In this document: positions 1 through 9,290 of the stretch, in pieces | Layout: every line of letters begins with the position of its first letter | Position numbering within the stretch: the stretch's first letter is position 1 | Assembly: GCA_036320915.1 (NCBI GenBank) | Contig: JAXBDG010000005.1 | Coordinates: 186,001 to 250,000 of the forward strand | Direction of reading: 5' to 3' | DNA from: Linnemannia elongata | Lineage: Eukaryota > Mortierellomycota > Mortierellomycetes > Mortierellales > Mortierellaceae | Length of the DNA: 64,000 bases | Translations under genes and position numbers: made by a program | Notes under the pieces: generated by a model | What the model was told of the DNA's origin: nothing | The model's database searches: none | What the model saw: only the letters and a program-made list of their open reading frames with translations

Positions 1-232
1 AGCCCGCGTTCCTATACAACACAAATTTATCCCTCGACACAACAGTAACCTGCAATGCCATAGTGAGCCCTCAGATTGCCGTAATAGCCCTCAGAAGCCC
101 ATATTAGCCCGCGACCCCATCTTAAAAAAAATATGATTAGCACCCCCATAACGTCTTCCTCCAACAGCGTATGCCAGAGCTGGGAGGGCCAGTCGCCCCC
201 CAAGGCCACCACCGTGCCGGCGCACCCACTCC

Positions 233-266
233 CTTGACATAGTCACAGGCCTATGACCATGTCAAG
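233..266. repeat. 34-bp imperfect palindrome
   Basis: The left arm CTTGACATAGTCACAGG faces CCTATGACCATGTCAAG. Read as reverse complements the 17-nt arms match at 15 positions with no spacer. It could be a dimeric protein-binding site, a cruciform or a relic transposon end; nothing adjacent decides between these. Confidence 0.7.
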
Positions 267-780
267 CCGGGCTTGCGGACACTTAGGTATGAGGGTGAGG
301 GGGGTGTTGACTCCTCTTGACCCCGTCTTGGCACCTCCTTGTCACTAAAGTGATATATATGAAGACAAGGAAATTTTGTGATTAGCTAAAAGGCATGCGC
401 CACCAAAATTGTGTGAAGATGTTCCTGAATATTAATGGCTGATCGCTGATCAGCTTGAAATGATGTAATCAATGGCGATCAGTTCAACGCGAAGAAGGCG
501 AGAGAGTGTGGGGAAGCAGAGTGAGGGGGAAAGAAGAGAGAAGGAAATGAAAGGGAACGAAGCAACAACAACAACGCGGACACGCACTCCCCACAGAGAA
601 AAAAAACAAAGAAAGGGGGCGAAGATAGAAAAATGGGGAGGGGAAGAGTGGAACATGGACACGCACATGCACCCTCTTTTTTTCGTGTTGCTTGAAGGGG
701 AAGGGAGAGGGAAAGGAAGGGGAAGGAAGGGGAAAGAAGGGGAAGGAAGGGGACGGAAGGGAAGTGGCATCGTACCAGAC

Positions 781-1428
781 GTCCCATAGCCAGGGAACAG
801 GGTCCAAAGCGGTAGAGTCGGGTGTGAGGAGGAGGATCTCGACTCGAGTCACACCCATTCATCTCGGTAGATCCAACTCTCAGGGTGAGGAGGGGGTCAG
901 TTCCTCGCAGCACCCTCACACATCACATCACTATAATAATACGGATGACAATAATCAAAAACCACTGATGATCAGTGCAAAGTACACGCGACCCAATTTG
1001 TCTGTATGTGTTTTTGATCAATTTTGATCAGTGCGATAATAACTTAACCACTGATGAGGACTTCACTTAATAAAGAAGGAGGCGGGTGAGCTTGGGAATC
1101 GTATAGTTGTGTCAAGGAACGAACAAAGAAACGGGGACTCAAGACACACACCCTCAGAAACACGGAGAGGGAATAAACAAGGAACGAGAAAAACAAAAGC
1201 AAACACACTCTCGCAAACAATAGGAAGGACCCAAGGATAGGTGAAGGAGGAGCGAAGCAGTGACCTCCAAAAAAACGCGGTGGCAAGTGAGATACAACGA
1301 CAAGCGTACGCACGCAGCACACCTTCAGTCGTTTCTCTGCTTACTCAGGAATGAAGGAAAAGGAAGAGAAGGGAGTTGGTTATCTTACCAGGTGTCCCAT
1401 AGCCAGGGAGCGGGGTCCAAACGGTAGA
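781..1428 (+). repeat. Dispersed direct repeat pair of about 36 bp
   Basis: GTCCCATAGCCAGGGA followed by a GGTCCAAA..CGGTAGAG block occurs at 781-816 and again at 1394-1428 with few differences and one indel. The copies lie 0.6 kb apart in otherwise unique sequence. Origin unknown; it may be a residue of a duplicated or transposed segment. Confidence 0.6.
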
Positions 1429-2100
1429 GCTGGTGCCAAGAAGAGGGGCCAAAGAGGAGTGAAGAAAAAGAAAAAGAAAAAGAAAAAGAAAAAGAAAACA
1501 AAAGTTTTCGCGAGAAAACGACTTTTATACCTCCCATGGCACGTGCACGTCAACAAGGACGATCTTTTCCTCCTTTCACCTTCGCGTTCGCGCGTTTATT
1601 TTAACCCACAAATATCTCTCAGCCTTATCAGCATTCAGGAATCAGTACAGATAAAGCAATGATACCACTTTATTCAACGATCCCCCGATGTAGGTTTAGG
1701 GGGAAAAAAGGTAAACCCCTCCCTAACTTACGTCTTTTGTAGCTCTTGTTGCTGACGGGTCTAACTGAGGCTGAGAGGTTGATACGCTTTAGGGGTGGTG
1801 GAGACAAGGAAAAGTGTGGAGGTACCATTGCAATCAAATTAGGTATGCCCGCAACATTAAATATTTGATCAGTGACGAATGCTTTATCATGTTTAATCAT
1901 TTTCCCGCGTATTCGCGCACTGTAAAAAGGAAAAAAAATGAACTGGCTCAACTCCCCTCCCTTTTCGATTTCTTTCTTTCCTTATCCTCTCAGCCTCCTT
2001 CTGCACTTTCAGGAGACATAAAAACATTCTTCACCGTCACTGCCACAGCCACCGGTTACTCAAACAACAACAAACCGCACCCTCACCACGCCAACCGTAG

Positions 2101-2805
2101 CCGATATGGGGTCCTCGTCCGTTGCCTTCCCATGAACTCCGAGCACAGTCTCCTTTTCCTCCACCGAACACTACCGCTGGATTCATGTTCGCGCCCGAAA
2201 GCCTCCTCAACATCGCCAGCAGAGTCGGGCAAGCCAAGATCCATGTTGAGTCCATGTCTTTGGTAAGTTACACCGTCCAGCTAACAAAACAAACAAGATA
2301 ACGGAGAATGACTGCAGGTCAGGAACGGCGTCTTTTATTTTTCTACCACTCTATGATGCCTTTTTAGCTGCTGTCATAACAACTTTCCTCGTTTCTTTTT
2401 TTTTTTTTTTTTTTTTTTTTTTGTAGAGGAATGGCAGGTTCCGCCTTCGGATCCAAAAAGGAGAACGTTTCTTGTCAACCGAACTCGAGTTCACCAATAG
2501 AACCACTCTCGAAATCAGGGAAGGTCATGGCAAGGCGCTGATGGGTAAGTGCCGTGGCCCACAGTAAATTTTGCAGGTTTTCTTGTCCGCAATATCTTTT
2601 TTGTTTAGTATCGTCGAACAAATAAAAAATGCAAACACTTACGTTCGACCTATTGTTCTTTTTGCACATACTGATAGCCATGGCCTTCGCTATTCCCAGC
2701 GGCTCCACGAGTGGTGAAAACGACCTCAGAGTCGAGTTGACCATCGAAAAACCAGCCGCTCTATCCCCAAATACCGCTTCTCAAGGACAGGGACAAGAAG
2801 CCTAG
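2101..2805 (+). CDS. Spliced orphan protein with TAG codons near its C-terminus
   Basis: I do not recognise this protein. Three exons join in frame: 2101-2262 (an ATG lies at 2185), 2427-2544 and 2678-2805, with GTAAGT donors at 2263 and 2545 and acceptors after a 26-nt T run and after CTGATAG. From ATG 2185 the product is 107 aa, rich in beta-like segments (GRFRLRIQKGERFLSTELEF). The frame is open back to a TAG at 2098-2100 that could instead be an acceptor, so the 5' end is uncertain. After the TAG at 2803 the same frame stays coding-like (acidic, Ser-rich) for 29 codons to a second TAG (2893) and 19 more to TAA (2953). A poly(A) signal AATAAA lies at 3018. Either the gene ends at 2805, or two CAG codons became TAG and it is decaying. 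Confidence 0.55.
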
Positions 2806-3017
2806 GAGGAACAGGACTTGCTTGATTCTTCTAGCTCATCCGAATCGCCCAAATCGACCGACACGGGCGACTCCAACGGCATGATGAGCCTATAGGAGGC
2901 TGGCGGACAGGCGGAAGCACCTCTGCCATTAACAATATCGCAGGATTCTCTCTAACTGGATACGGTGAATAAGAAGCAATGGGCAGTGATGGGTTAAGCC
3001 ATCACGGCTGACCTGTT

Positions 3018-3023
3018 AATAAA
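3018..3023 (+). promoter_or_regulatory. Poly(A) signal AATAAA
   Basis: Canonical hexamer 63 nt past the last in-frame stop (TAA 2953-2955) of the orphan gene. It supports transcription continuing through the region that contains both TAG codons. Confidence 0.5.
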
Positions 3024-3689
3024 AGAGGCTCTTCTTTCACTTTGGTTTGCCCCTATCCTTGCTTTCTTTTATTTTGCATGCCTGCGTGAGGGAGTTATTC
3101 TTCACCCCTTTCTCTCTTTTTTCCCCCGTCTCACCTGCCTGCTCCTTTAGATGTCTAATCATAATACCTTAATCATACTCATCCTCTAATTTGGAAGCGC
3201 GTAGCTCTTCAACTGTTTTTAAAAGTCGCCCATCCCCCCTCCCCTCTCCCTCAGTTTAGCACATCCACACGCTCTACTTGTTCATGAAGGTTCTCTATCC
3301 TCCGTAGTTTCGTACAGCCCAGAGTTCTACTTTTTTTGATGAGAACGTTCTATCTTTCTTGCTCCTACAAGGGTTATTATATTTGAAATGTTGTATCCTC
3401 CCACAAAAACGAGCAGAGAAAAACGCTGCCGGTCAAAAAACGAAAGGATAATATCCCCCCCCCCCAACCACCACCACCACCTCCACAAAACCTGGCATTA
3501 AAAAAACACCCCCGTTCAAAAACCGAACAGAATAAAATAACTCCCCTGGCCGGTGCCGGCAACTAAAACGAAATAGATGAGGTAAGCATGCAAGACTTCA
3601 GTCTTCACTCATTTTATTCACTTTTAAAAAGTTATAGCGATTATAATAGAGAGAAAGCGAGAAGAAGTAGAGAAAGAGAGGAAACAAGA

Positions 3690-3960
3690 AGTAAGAGAGT
3701 AAGAGAGTAAGAGAGTAAGAGAGTAAGAGAGTAAGAGAGTAAGAGAGTAAGAGAGTAAGAGAGAAAGAGAGAAAGAGAGAAAGAGAGAAAGAGAGAGAGA
3801 GAGAAAGTGAGAAAGAGAGAAAGAGAGAGAGAGAGAAAGAGAGAAAGAGAGAAAGAGAGAAAGAGAGAAAGAGAGAAAGAGAGAGAGAGAGAAAGTGAGA
3901 AAGAGAGAAAGAGAGAAAGAGAGAAAGAGAGAAAGAGAGAAAGAGAGAAAGAGAGAAAGT
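3690..3960. repeat. 8-bp microsatellite (GTAAGAGA, then GAAAGAGA)
   Basis: About 270 bp of pure purine-strand tandem 8-mers. The left part is built on GTAAGAGA and the right part on GAAAGAGA, with local slips to GAGAGAGA and GAAAGTGA. The T-to-A switch shared by a block of units shows expansion from two founder units. The long Leu/Ser-rich open frames on the minus strand here are artefacts. Confidence 0.9.
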
Positions 3961-4311
3961 AAGGCCTGGGGGCGTTTCCAATATCGATCTTCGCCTTGTT
4001 GCCATAGAACCCTCTACCTGTCAAACGATCAATTGGATTTGATCATTGATAACGGTGGACCGTTGAGAAGGACCGTTCCTAAAAAAATAAGGTTTGATCA
4101 CGAGCCGGACTTCCAGTAAGCGACGCAGCAAAGCGCACTTCTCACGCCAACATCCTTTCTTCTTTCTCCTCTTTTCGACCCATTTCCTTTTGCCACCTTT
4201 CGTTCAGGCGTTAGCCGCCTGTCGTTCTCGCATTCACCACCCAATCACTTTCTCCTTTTTGTTCTCATCTTCCACAGATACATCAGGATCTCACATTTAC
4301 ATCTCACTTCA

Positions 4312-6621
4312 ATGGATTCTCTTTCGAAACTACCCCTCGAATGCCTCCAACACATAATCGAGATCATCGCATGCGAAAAAGATCAAGTCATCATCGTCCT
4401 CTCCACTCTCTCCGCCCTCCTTCGTGTCAATCGATACATCGCCACAGTCACCCTCCCCTTTCTTTACCGCAACCCTCACGCCGGCATAGGCACAGTATAC
4501 ATCCGAGACACTAAAAAGAGACAATGCACCCGTGCTCTCCTAGCCTGTGTGCCTTTCACGAGTCTCCCCCCCACTCTTGCTTACTGTCTCGCCCGAGATC
4601 CGTTGTACACCCAGGCGCCAAGACCTTTTTACGACTACCTCAGATACGTCCGTCACCTGAACCCTCTCGCCTTCCGATGGGAGCCCCTCATATTTCAACC
4701 TGATAAAAAGCCCACCACCGAGGAACTGGCCTACCTCCAGGGAGAAGAGTACGCTCATCTGCGTCAATCCATTTGTGTCCTTGAGGGATTTATCGACTCT
4801 TACAGCTCAGATGGAGAGTTTCTTCGCCACCTTCACAACGTTATTGTCTATCGAGAGGTGATCTGGTCTCTTGCATCGCCTATCCTTGACCAACTGGAGT
4901 CGTTGACTATCCCGCTATCCGACATTGACCGCTACTTGCACGTGGTCAATCGCCTTGGTCGACTGGAGTCCGTCTACGTTAGCATCGACGAGGTATACGA
5001 ATCTGGGCATTTGAGGATGGACAAGTCAACTAAACCGTTGAGGGACAAGGCGATGCAGAACCTGGTGCAGTTTGTTGAGGACCATATACGACTCTTCCCA
5101 GGCCGTCTCCGGGCCGTTAACATCCACGACTCCCCCATGTGGCCAAGGAGCCACAGCACCAACTTCATGGATGTCGAGTTGCAGATTTATCCGCAGTTAC
5201 CGCCAATGCCTCCACCAGCAGTCCTCAACAGGCACAACTGGATGCGGTTGATGAATCACCCCCTGACAACCAATCTTCGACATGTAGAGACCGTTGTCGT
5301 GGATAATGAACAGTGGCAGGGACCCGTTTACGAATACTCTCTACTTCTTCGACGATGCCGGAATCTGAAGTCTTTGGAGATGACACCACTTTCCAAGGAC
5401 AGCTTCAAATGGGCAGTTCAGGAGAAGGCGTTGCTTTCAGAGTCTGACAGTCCGGTACCACTGCGTCGAGTTCACATCCGGGATTATCATTCATTTACCG
5501 ACGAAATCGACGACATCGCATTCGCCTTTTCCAACACATTGTATTTTATCAGAGTCGACGACATTGTGCAAGACGGAGATGCTCCAACTATTCGGATCGG
5601 TCAGGGATGGGTAGATATGCCAAAACTGACATACCTTACATTGGACATCCGCAGGAACCGACTGATAATCGATCCATTGCTTCTTGCGCACTGCCCGAAT
5701 CTCGTCTTTCTCGACCTCATGGACATTACAACGAGTTATCGGTGCACGGATATTGTGTCGACCCTCCCAGCTCAGCTCGGACAGCTTTCGGAACTGAAAT
5801 TGCAGGGATGGCCTGCGCTGACGTTTCACCCTGCTAGTCTTCACTCGATGTCGAAACTGGGTTTGCTTCGCATTTGTTCGTGCAATTACTATATGCATGA
5901 CTGCTTTATCCCACCCGTCGAGGAGCTGGAGCAGGCTTTCTATATGCAGGAGGAATTTTCCATGAGCACAACAGGACCAGGAACAGGAAAAAGAGCAGCA
6001 ACAGAAGGATCCCAAGGAGGAGTGGCTCAGCCTGGAGTTGGACGTCGTCCCATTTGGACTTGGGACTGGATGTTACCGCAGTTGAGCGTGGCCGAGTTCA
6101 TGGGAGAGTTTGCCTACCGTTTCGAGTTCCGCATGCTACAAGGATGTCCTTCTCTAGAAGTCTTGACGCTGAAGATCTCTACTGCGCAGGATACGCATAC
6201 TCGAGTTCTTAATCAGGACGACTTTTTCGTGACCGATCCTATCACCATCAACACTAAATCCAGACCCAAGCGCATCATCGCTCCAGCCCTCAAGACACTA
6301 CGCATGGCAGGACCCTGGATACTGGACGACACTCTTGTTCCGCTGCTCTTCCATGGCATGTTTCCAAAACTGAGAAATGTTGAGATGTCGAAAGGTAGAG
6401 GGTTCAGCCATAGGGCATTGGTGAACGTTTTGACGGGTAAGGCCCAGCATGTGGTGACGATTGGTCTTGGTCTTCCGGAGCCTTCGATGGAGGAGCAGAA
6501 GGAGCTTGGGTTGTACCCTCGTATTGGGCGTAAGAAGTATCACAGCGAAAATTTCCACGTTTCGGTTCGTTTCCAGAGCGTTGAGTATCTTATTCTCCGG
6601 GACCCTTCCACTGCTGTTTAA
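4312..6621 (+). CDS. F-box/leucine-rich-repeat-like protein (intronless, 769 aa)
   Basis: An N-terminal F-box-like helix set is visible at residues 1-50 (LPLECLQHIIEII, then LSALLRVNRYIATVTLPFLY). The rest is a long irregular LRR/RNI-like region with repeated LxxLxL segments (LESLTIPLSDIDRY; LTYLTLDI; LGQLSELKLQGW; CPSLEVLTLKI). Known F-box proteins of this layout bind SKP1 in SCF ubiquitin ligases and use the LRR part to pick substrates; the target here is unknown. It shares family landmarks with the genes at 20856 and 62153: EIDDIAFAFS near the middle, WTWDWMLPQL and FRMLQGCPSLE late in the protein. Single exon. The ATG at 4312 is the first in frame and begins the F-box. AATAAA lies 40 nt past the stop. 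Confidence 0.85.
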   Translation: MDSLSKLPLECLQHIIEIIACEKDQVIIVLSTLSALLRVNRYIATVTLPFLYRNPHAGIGTVYIRDTKKRQCTRALLACVPFTSLPPTLAYCLARDPLYTQAPRPFYDYLRYVRHLNPLAFRWEPLIFQPDKKPTTEELAYLQGEEYAHLRQSICVLEGFIDSYSSDGEFLRHLHNVIVYREVIWSLASPILDQLESLTIPLSDIDRYLHVVNRLGRLESVYVSIDEVYESGHLRMDKSTKPLRDKAMQNLVQFVEDHIRLFPGRLRAVNIHDSPMWPRSHSTNFMDVELQIYPQLPPMPPPAVLNRHNWMRLMNHPLTTNLRHVETVVVDNEQWQGPVYEYSLLLRRCRNLKSLEMTPLSKDSFKWAVQEKALLSESDSPVPLRRVHIRDYHSFTDEIDDIAFAFSNTLYFIRVDDIVQDGDAPTIRIGQGWVDMPKLTYLTLDIRRNRLIIDPLLLAHCPNLVFLDLMDITTSYRCTDIVSTLPAQLGQLSELKLQGWPALTFHPASLHSMSKLGLLRICSCNYYMHDCFIPPVEELEQAFYMQEEFSMSTTGPGTGKRAATEGSQGGVAQPGVGRRPIWTWDWMLPQLSVAEFMGEFAYRFEFRMLQGCPSLEVLTLKISTAQDTHTRVLNQDDFFVTDPITINTKSRPKRIIAPALKTLRMAGPWILDDTLVPLLFHGMFPKLRNVEMSKGRGFSHRALVNVLTGKAQHVVTIGLGLPEPSMEEQKELGLYPRIGRKKYHSENFHVSVRFQSVEYLILRDPSTAV

Positions 6622-6660
6622 CCTTGCTTCTCCTGCTGTTACTGATTAGTTGCTTTGGAT

Positions 6661-6666
6661 AATAAA
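6661..6666 (+). promoter_or_regulatory. Poly(A) signal AATAAA
   Basis: Canonical hexamer 40 nt after the stop of the F-box gene, a normal spacing. Confidence 0.55.
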
Positions 6667-6940
6667 AAAAGAATGATCAACGATCTTTGTGATTAAAATT
6701 CAGCTTCTAAATAATTTGCTCAAATCGATGTTGAGGAAATTGACCGATCACTTCGCATTGTTTACAAGGCCACCCTGCATTTTCATTTGTTAGCGCTGTT
6801 CTAATCCCGCGTTTTTTTTATCTTATATTCACTATCTAGAATAGTACCCGCGGCTTCGCTCGCAGTGGGAGATGTAAAAAACAAAGGAGGGAAGCATGGC
6901 AAGTCTTTATATTTGATGTACTTTTAGGTCCGTGTATACA

Positions 6941-8206
6941 CTAAAGAGGTCTCATTGAAAAGTCAGTGTAAATGGTGACAGTCGAGTTGGTCTTGTGTAC
7001 CTCAGACAGCGCCTGAGCTCCGTTCTCTTCGATCGAGTTGCCCCACAATTCCAAAGTAGTCAGTATCGAGTTAGTCTTAAGTGCCTCCGCCAGCGCCTGA
7101 GCTCCATTGTCTCCGATCAAGTTGAAATACAAGTCCAGAGTGGTCAGAGTCGAGTTGGTTTTGAGTGCCTCAGCCAGCGCCTGAGCTCCATAGTCTCCGA
7201 TCGTATTGCCCGACAAGTCCAAAGTTGTCAAAGTCCAGTTGCTCTTGAGTACTTCAGAGAGCACCTGAGCTCCGTTGTCCCCGATCGAGCTGTGCGTCAA
7301 GTTCAAACTGGTCAGAGTCGAGTTGGTCTTGAGTGCTCCAGAGAGTTCCTGAACTTCATTATCTCCGATCGAGTTGCTCCCCAAGCCCAAAGTGGTGAGA
7401 GTGGAGTTCGTCTTGATTGCCTCAAACAGCGCATGAGCTCCGTTAGGTCCGATCGCGTTGGCCGCCAATCAAATTCTCAGAGTCGAGTTGGCCTTCAGTA
7501 CTTCAGACAGCGCTTGAGCCCCATCAGGTCCGATCAAATTAGCGGTCAAGGTCAAAGTGGTCAGAGTCGAATTGGTCTTGAGTGCCTCAGATATCGCCTG
7601 AGCTCCACCGAGTCCGATAGAGTTGCGGGTCAAGTCCAAAGTGGTGAGAGTTGAGTTGGCCTTGAGTGCCTCAGACAGCGCCAGTGCCCCGTTGCTTCCG
7701 ATCGAGTTGCCCCCCAAGTTCAAAGTGGTCAGAGTCGAGTTGGTCTTGAGTGCTCCAGCCAGCGCCTGAGCTCCGTTGTCTCCGATCGGATTGACCGTCA
7801 AGTCCAAAGTTTTCAGAGCCGAGTAAGCATTGAGTGCCTCAGTCAACGCCTGAGCTCCATTGGGTCCGATCGAGTTGCTGATCATATTCAAAGTAGTTAG
7901 AGTTGAGTCGGCCATAATGCTAATTAATCTGTCTCGAGCAGATGCCGATAATATTCCTTCATAAGCGGAGGGTTCAATCTCCAGGTGTTGTACAAAGTGC
8001 TTGTTTTTTTCGACAGATTCCATGCTGGGGCCATCTTTTGACAGCACAACAGAGTTATAAAGAAGCGGTGTGAAAGACTCGCTCCAATCTTGATTCACAC
8101 GCGCACAAATGGCAACGTCTTTAGGGCGAAGAAAGTCGGCAATTCTTGAACGAATCTCATGTAAATCAAGAGGATGTATCGGGAGCGTCTTTGACATGAA
8201 AGGCAA
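6941..8206 (-). pseudogene. F-box-like/LRR (RI-type) gene broken by one in-frame TGA
   Basis: The frame from 8206 encodes an F-box-like N-terminus (IHPLDLHEIRSRIADF, then ARVNQDWSESF) and eleven 28-residue repeats of ribonuclease-inhibitor/NLRC3 type (STLTTLDLxxNSIGxNGAQA). It stops at TGA 7469-7471 in repeat 6 (reads STLRI, stop, LAANAIGP) and continues in the same frame to 6941. Relative to the repeat consensus (STLTTLDL) the lesion is a net 3-nt loss plus changes, so the frame is kept. All downstream repeats are well formed, so the break is recent, polymorphic, a sequencing error, or read through. It is a tandem same-strand relative of the intact gene at 9291. If expressed as is, the product would be a 245-aa protein with about five repeats. 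Confidence 0.75.
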
Positions 8207-9290
8207 AGAATGTGATGAACGTGAAGAGATGGCGACGAGAACAGTGATAATGTGATCACAAGAAGGTGGTAAATACCAAGGAAGAATGGGAGGATAACGA
8301 GGTTGGGATGAAATGAAAGAAATGAAGAGGATATGAAGATGACAGTGAGGTTGTGAAGTAATCTGTGACAGGATTAACGATGTGAAGGATGATAGACACT
8401 AAGGGAACAGTGTAAGGGTATGAAGTGATGATGAATGAACAAGAATGAGATGAAGTTGAGGCGAAGAGATGGAGTAAGAGATGGTGATAATGATGATATG
8501 CGTGAGTAAGACGAGAAGGATATAAAAGTATTGGCAAAAGTAGATGATGTATGTGTGCTAAGGTGGAGTGGGCGATGAGAGAAAGAGTGAAAGAGACGAA
8601 ATTTCAATGCGGAGCATTTTGAATGGAGTCTTATACTGTGTCAACTTTCTGCCACCGCTCCCAAACGTCAAACAGCTCTTACACCTCGAGCATCCAGTTT
8701 ATCGTTAGAACAGTGTCATTATGTGCTTACAAGAAAAATATTAAGGTTACAAGAGGGACCATCGGCGCTTCTAAACATAGAATTTTGGCTACGGCTCACA
8801 AAATTCAAAAGCAGCCTGCTTCGCCTCCAGCAAGTGCCATTGTAATAACACAAGAAAGCTGCGTCTCTTCGATATCTTTTATATGAGAATTTGAAAGAAC
8901 ATCAACGTTTGTAGGGAGGACCCAGGGAGGAGTCTATTGTGTTGACTTTACGCCACCGCTCTCAATATTCAAGAACTGATCGCAAGAATATTCCATCGCA
9001 ATCGCCCCTGTGACAGCAACCTTCCACTTTACTCATGGGGCAGTGTTTCAACTGATGTTTTGTATATGAGCATATGCTCTACTCGCACCAGGAATGATTG
9101 ACTTGTGGCAGCCAAGCGTCCATAGCGACGTTGCTTTTGATACGTCGATTTCGGCTCTTTCTATTCTCCTCCATTATCATTCGAGGTTGAGTTGTTGATG
9201 CTTTGTTCACTTGTGAAAGTTTATCAAGAGGGTATTGACTATGTGGTAAATCGGTGCCATAGCTTGAGGGGTTTGAGTATTGAGGTGATA
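8207..9290. other. Spacer between the two LRR genes
   Basis: Upstream region of the 8206 gene. A roughly 39-bp element occurs twice on the plus strand (8625-8663 and 8929-8967), each with GGAGTC..., then ACTTT and GCCACCGCTC. No coding exon is supported. Confidence 0.5.

Larger units (their letters stand above)
1..2100. other. Intergenic, low-complexity, no supported gene
   Basis: No convincing coding exon is seen. The stretch holds a 34-bp imperfect palindrome (233-266), a long purine-rich tract (about 480-770), two copies of a roughly 36-bp direct repeat (781-816 and 1394-1428), an AAAGAA-type A-rich run (1462-1500) and several GATCA-rich motifs (428-457, 964-975, 1015-1034). Open frames here are compositional. 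Confidence 0.6.
2956..4311. other. Intergenic; UTR, C-rich run and upstream region of the F-box gene
   Basis: Contains the likely 3' UTR of the upstream gene (AATAAA at 3018-3023), a C run near 3456-3465, the 8-mer microsatellite at 3690-3960, and GATCA-rich sequence (4027-4050) about 270 bp upstream of the F-box ATG. No gene is seen. Confidence 0.6.

Noticed and set aside
1814..2266. 150-aa open frame
   Set aside because: It overlaps the first exon of the spliced orphan gene in another frame; only the spliced frame continues coherently across two introns.
2803..2895. Reassigned TAG codon (genetic-code change)
   Set aside because: TAG ends the NLR-like protein, the P450 and the 62153 F-box gene at their expected C-termini, so TAG is an ordinary stop here.
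3598..4024. Leu/Ser-rich long open frames on the minus strand
   Set aside because: They are translations of the 8-bp purine microsatellite; two frames give equally long products, as expected of a repeat.
7469..7471. TGA as selenocysteine or tryptophan
   Set aside because: TGA is used as a normal stop in the 20856 gene, and the repeat consensus has no Cys or Trp at this position.
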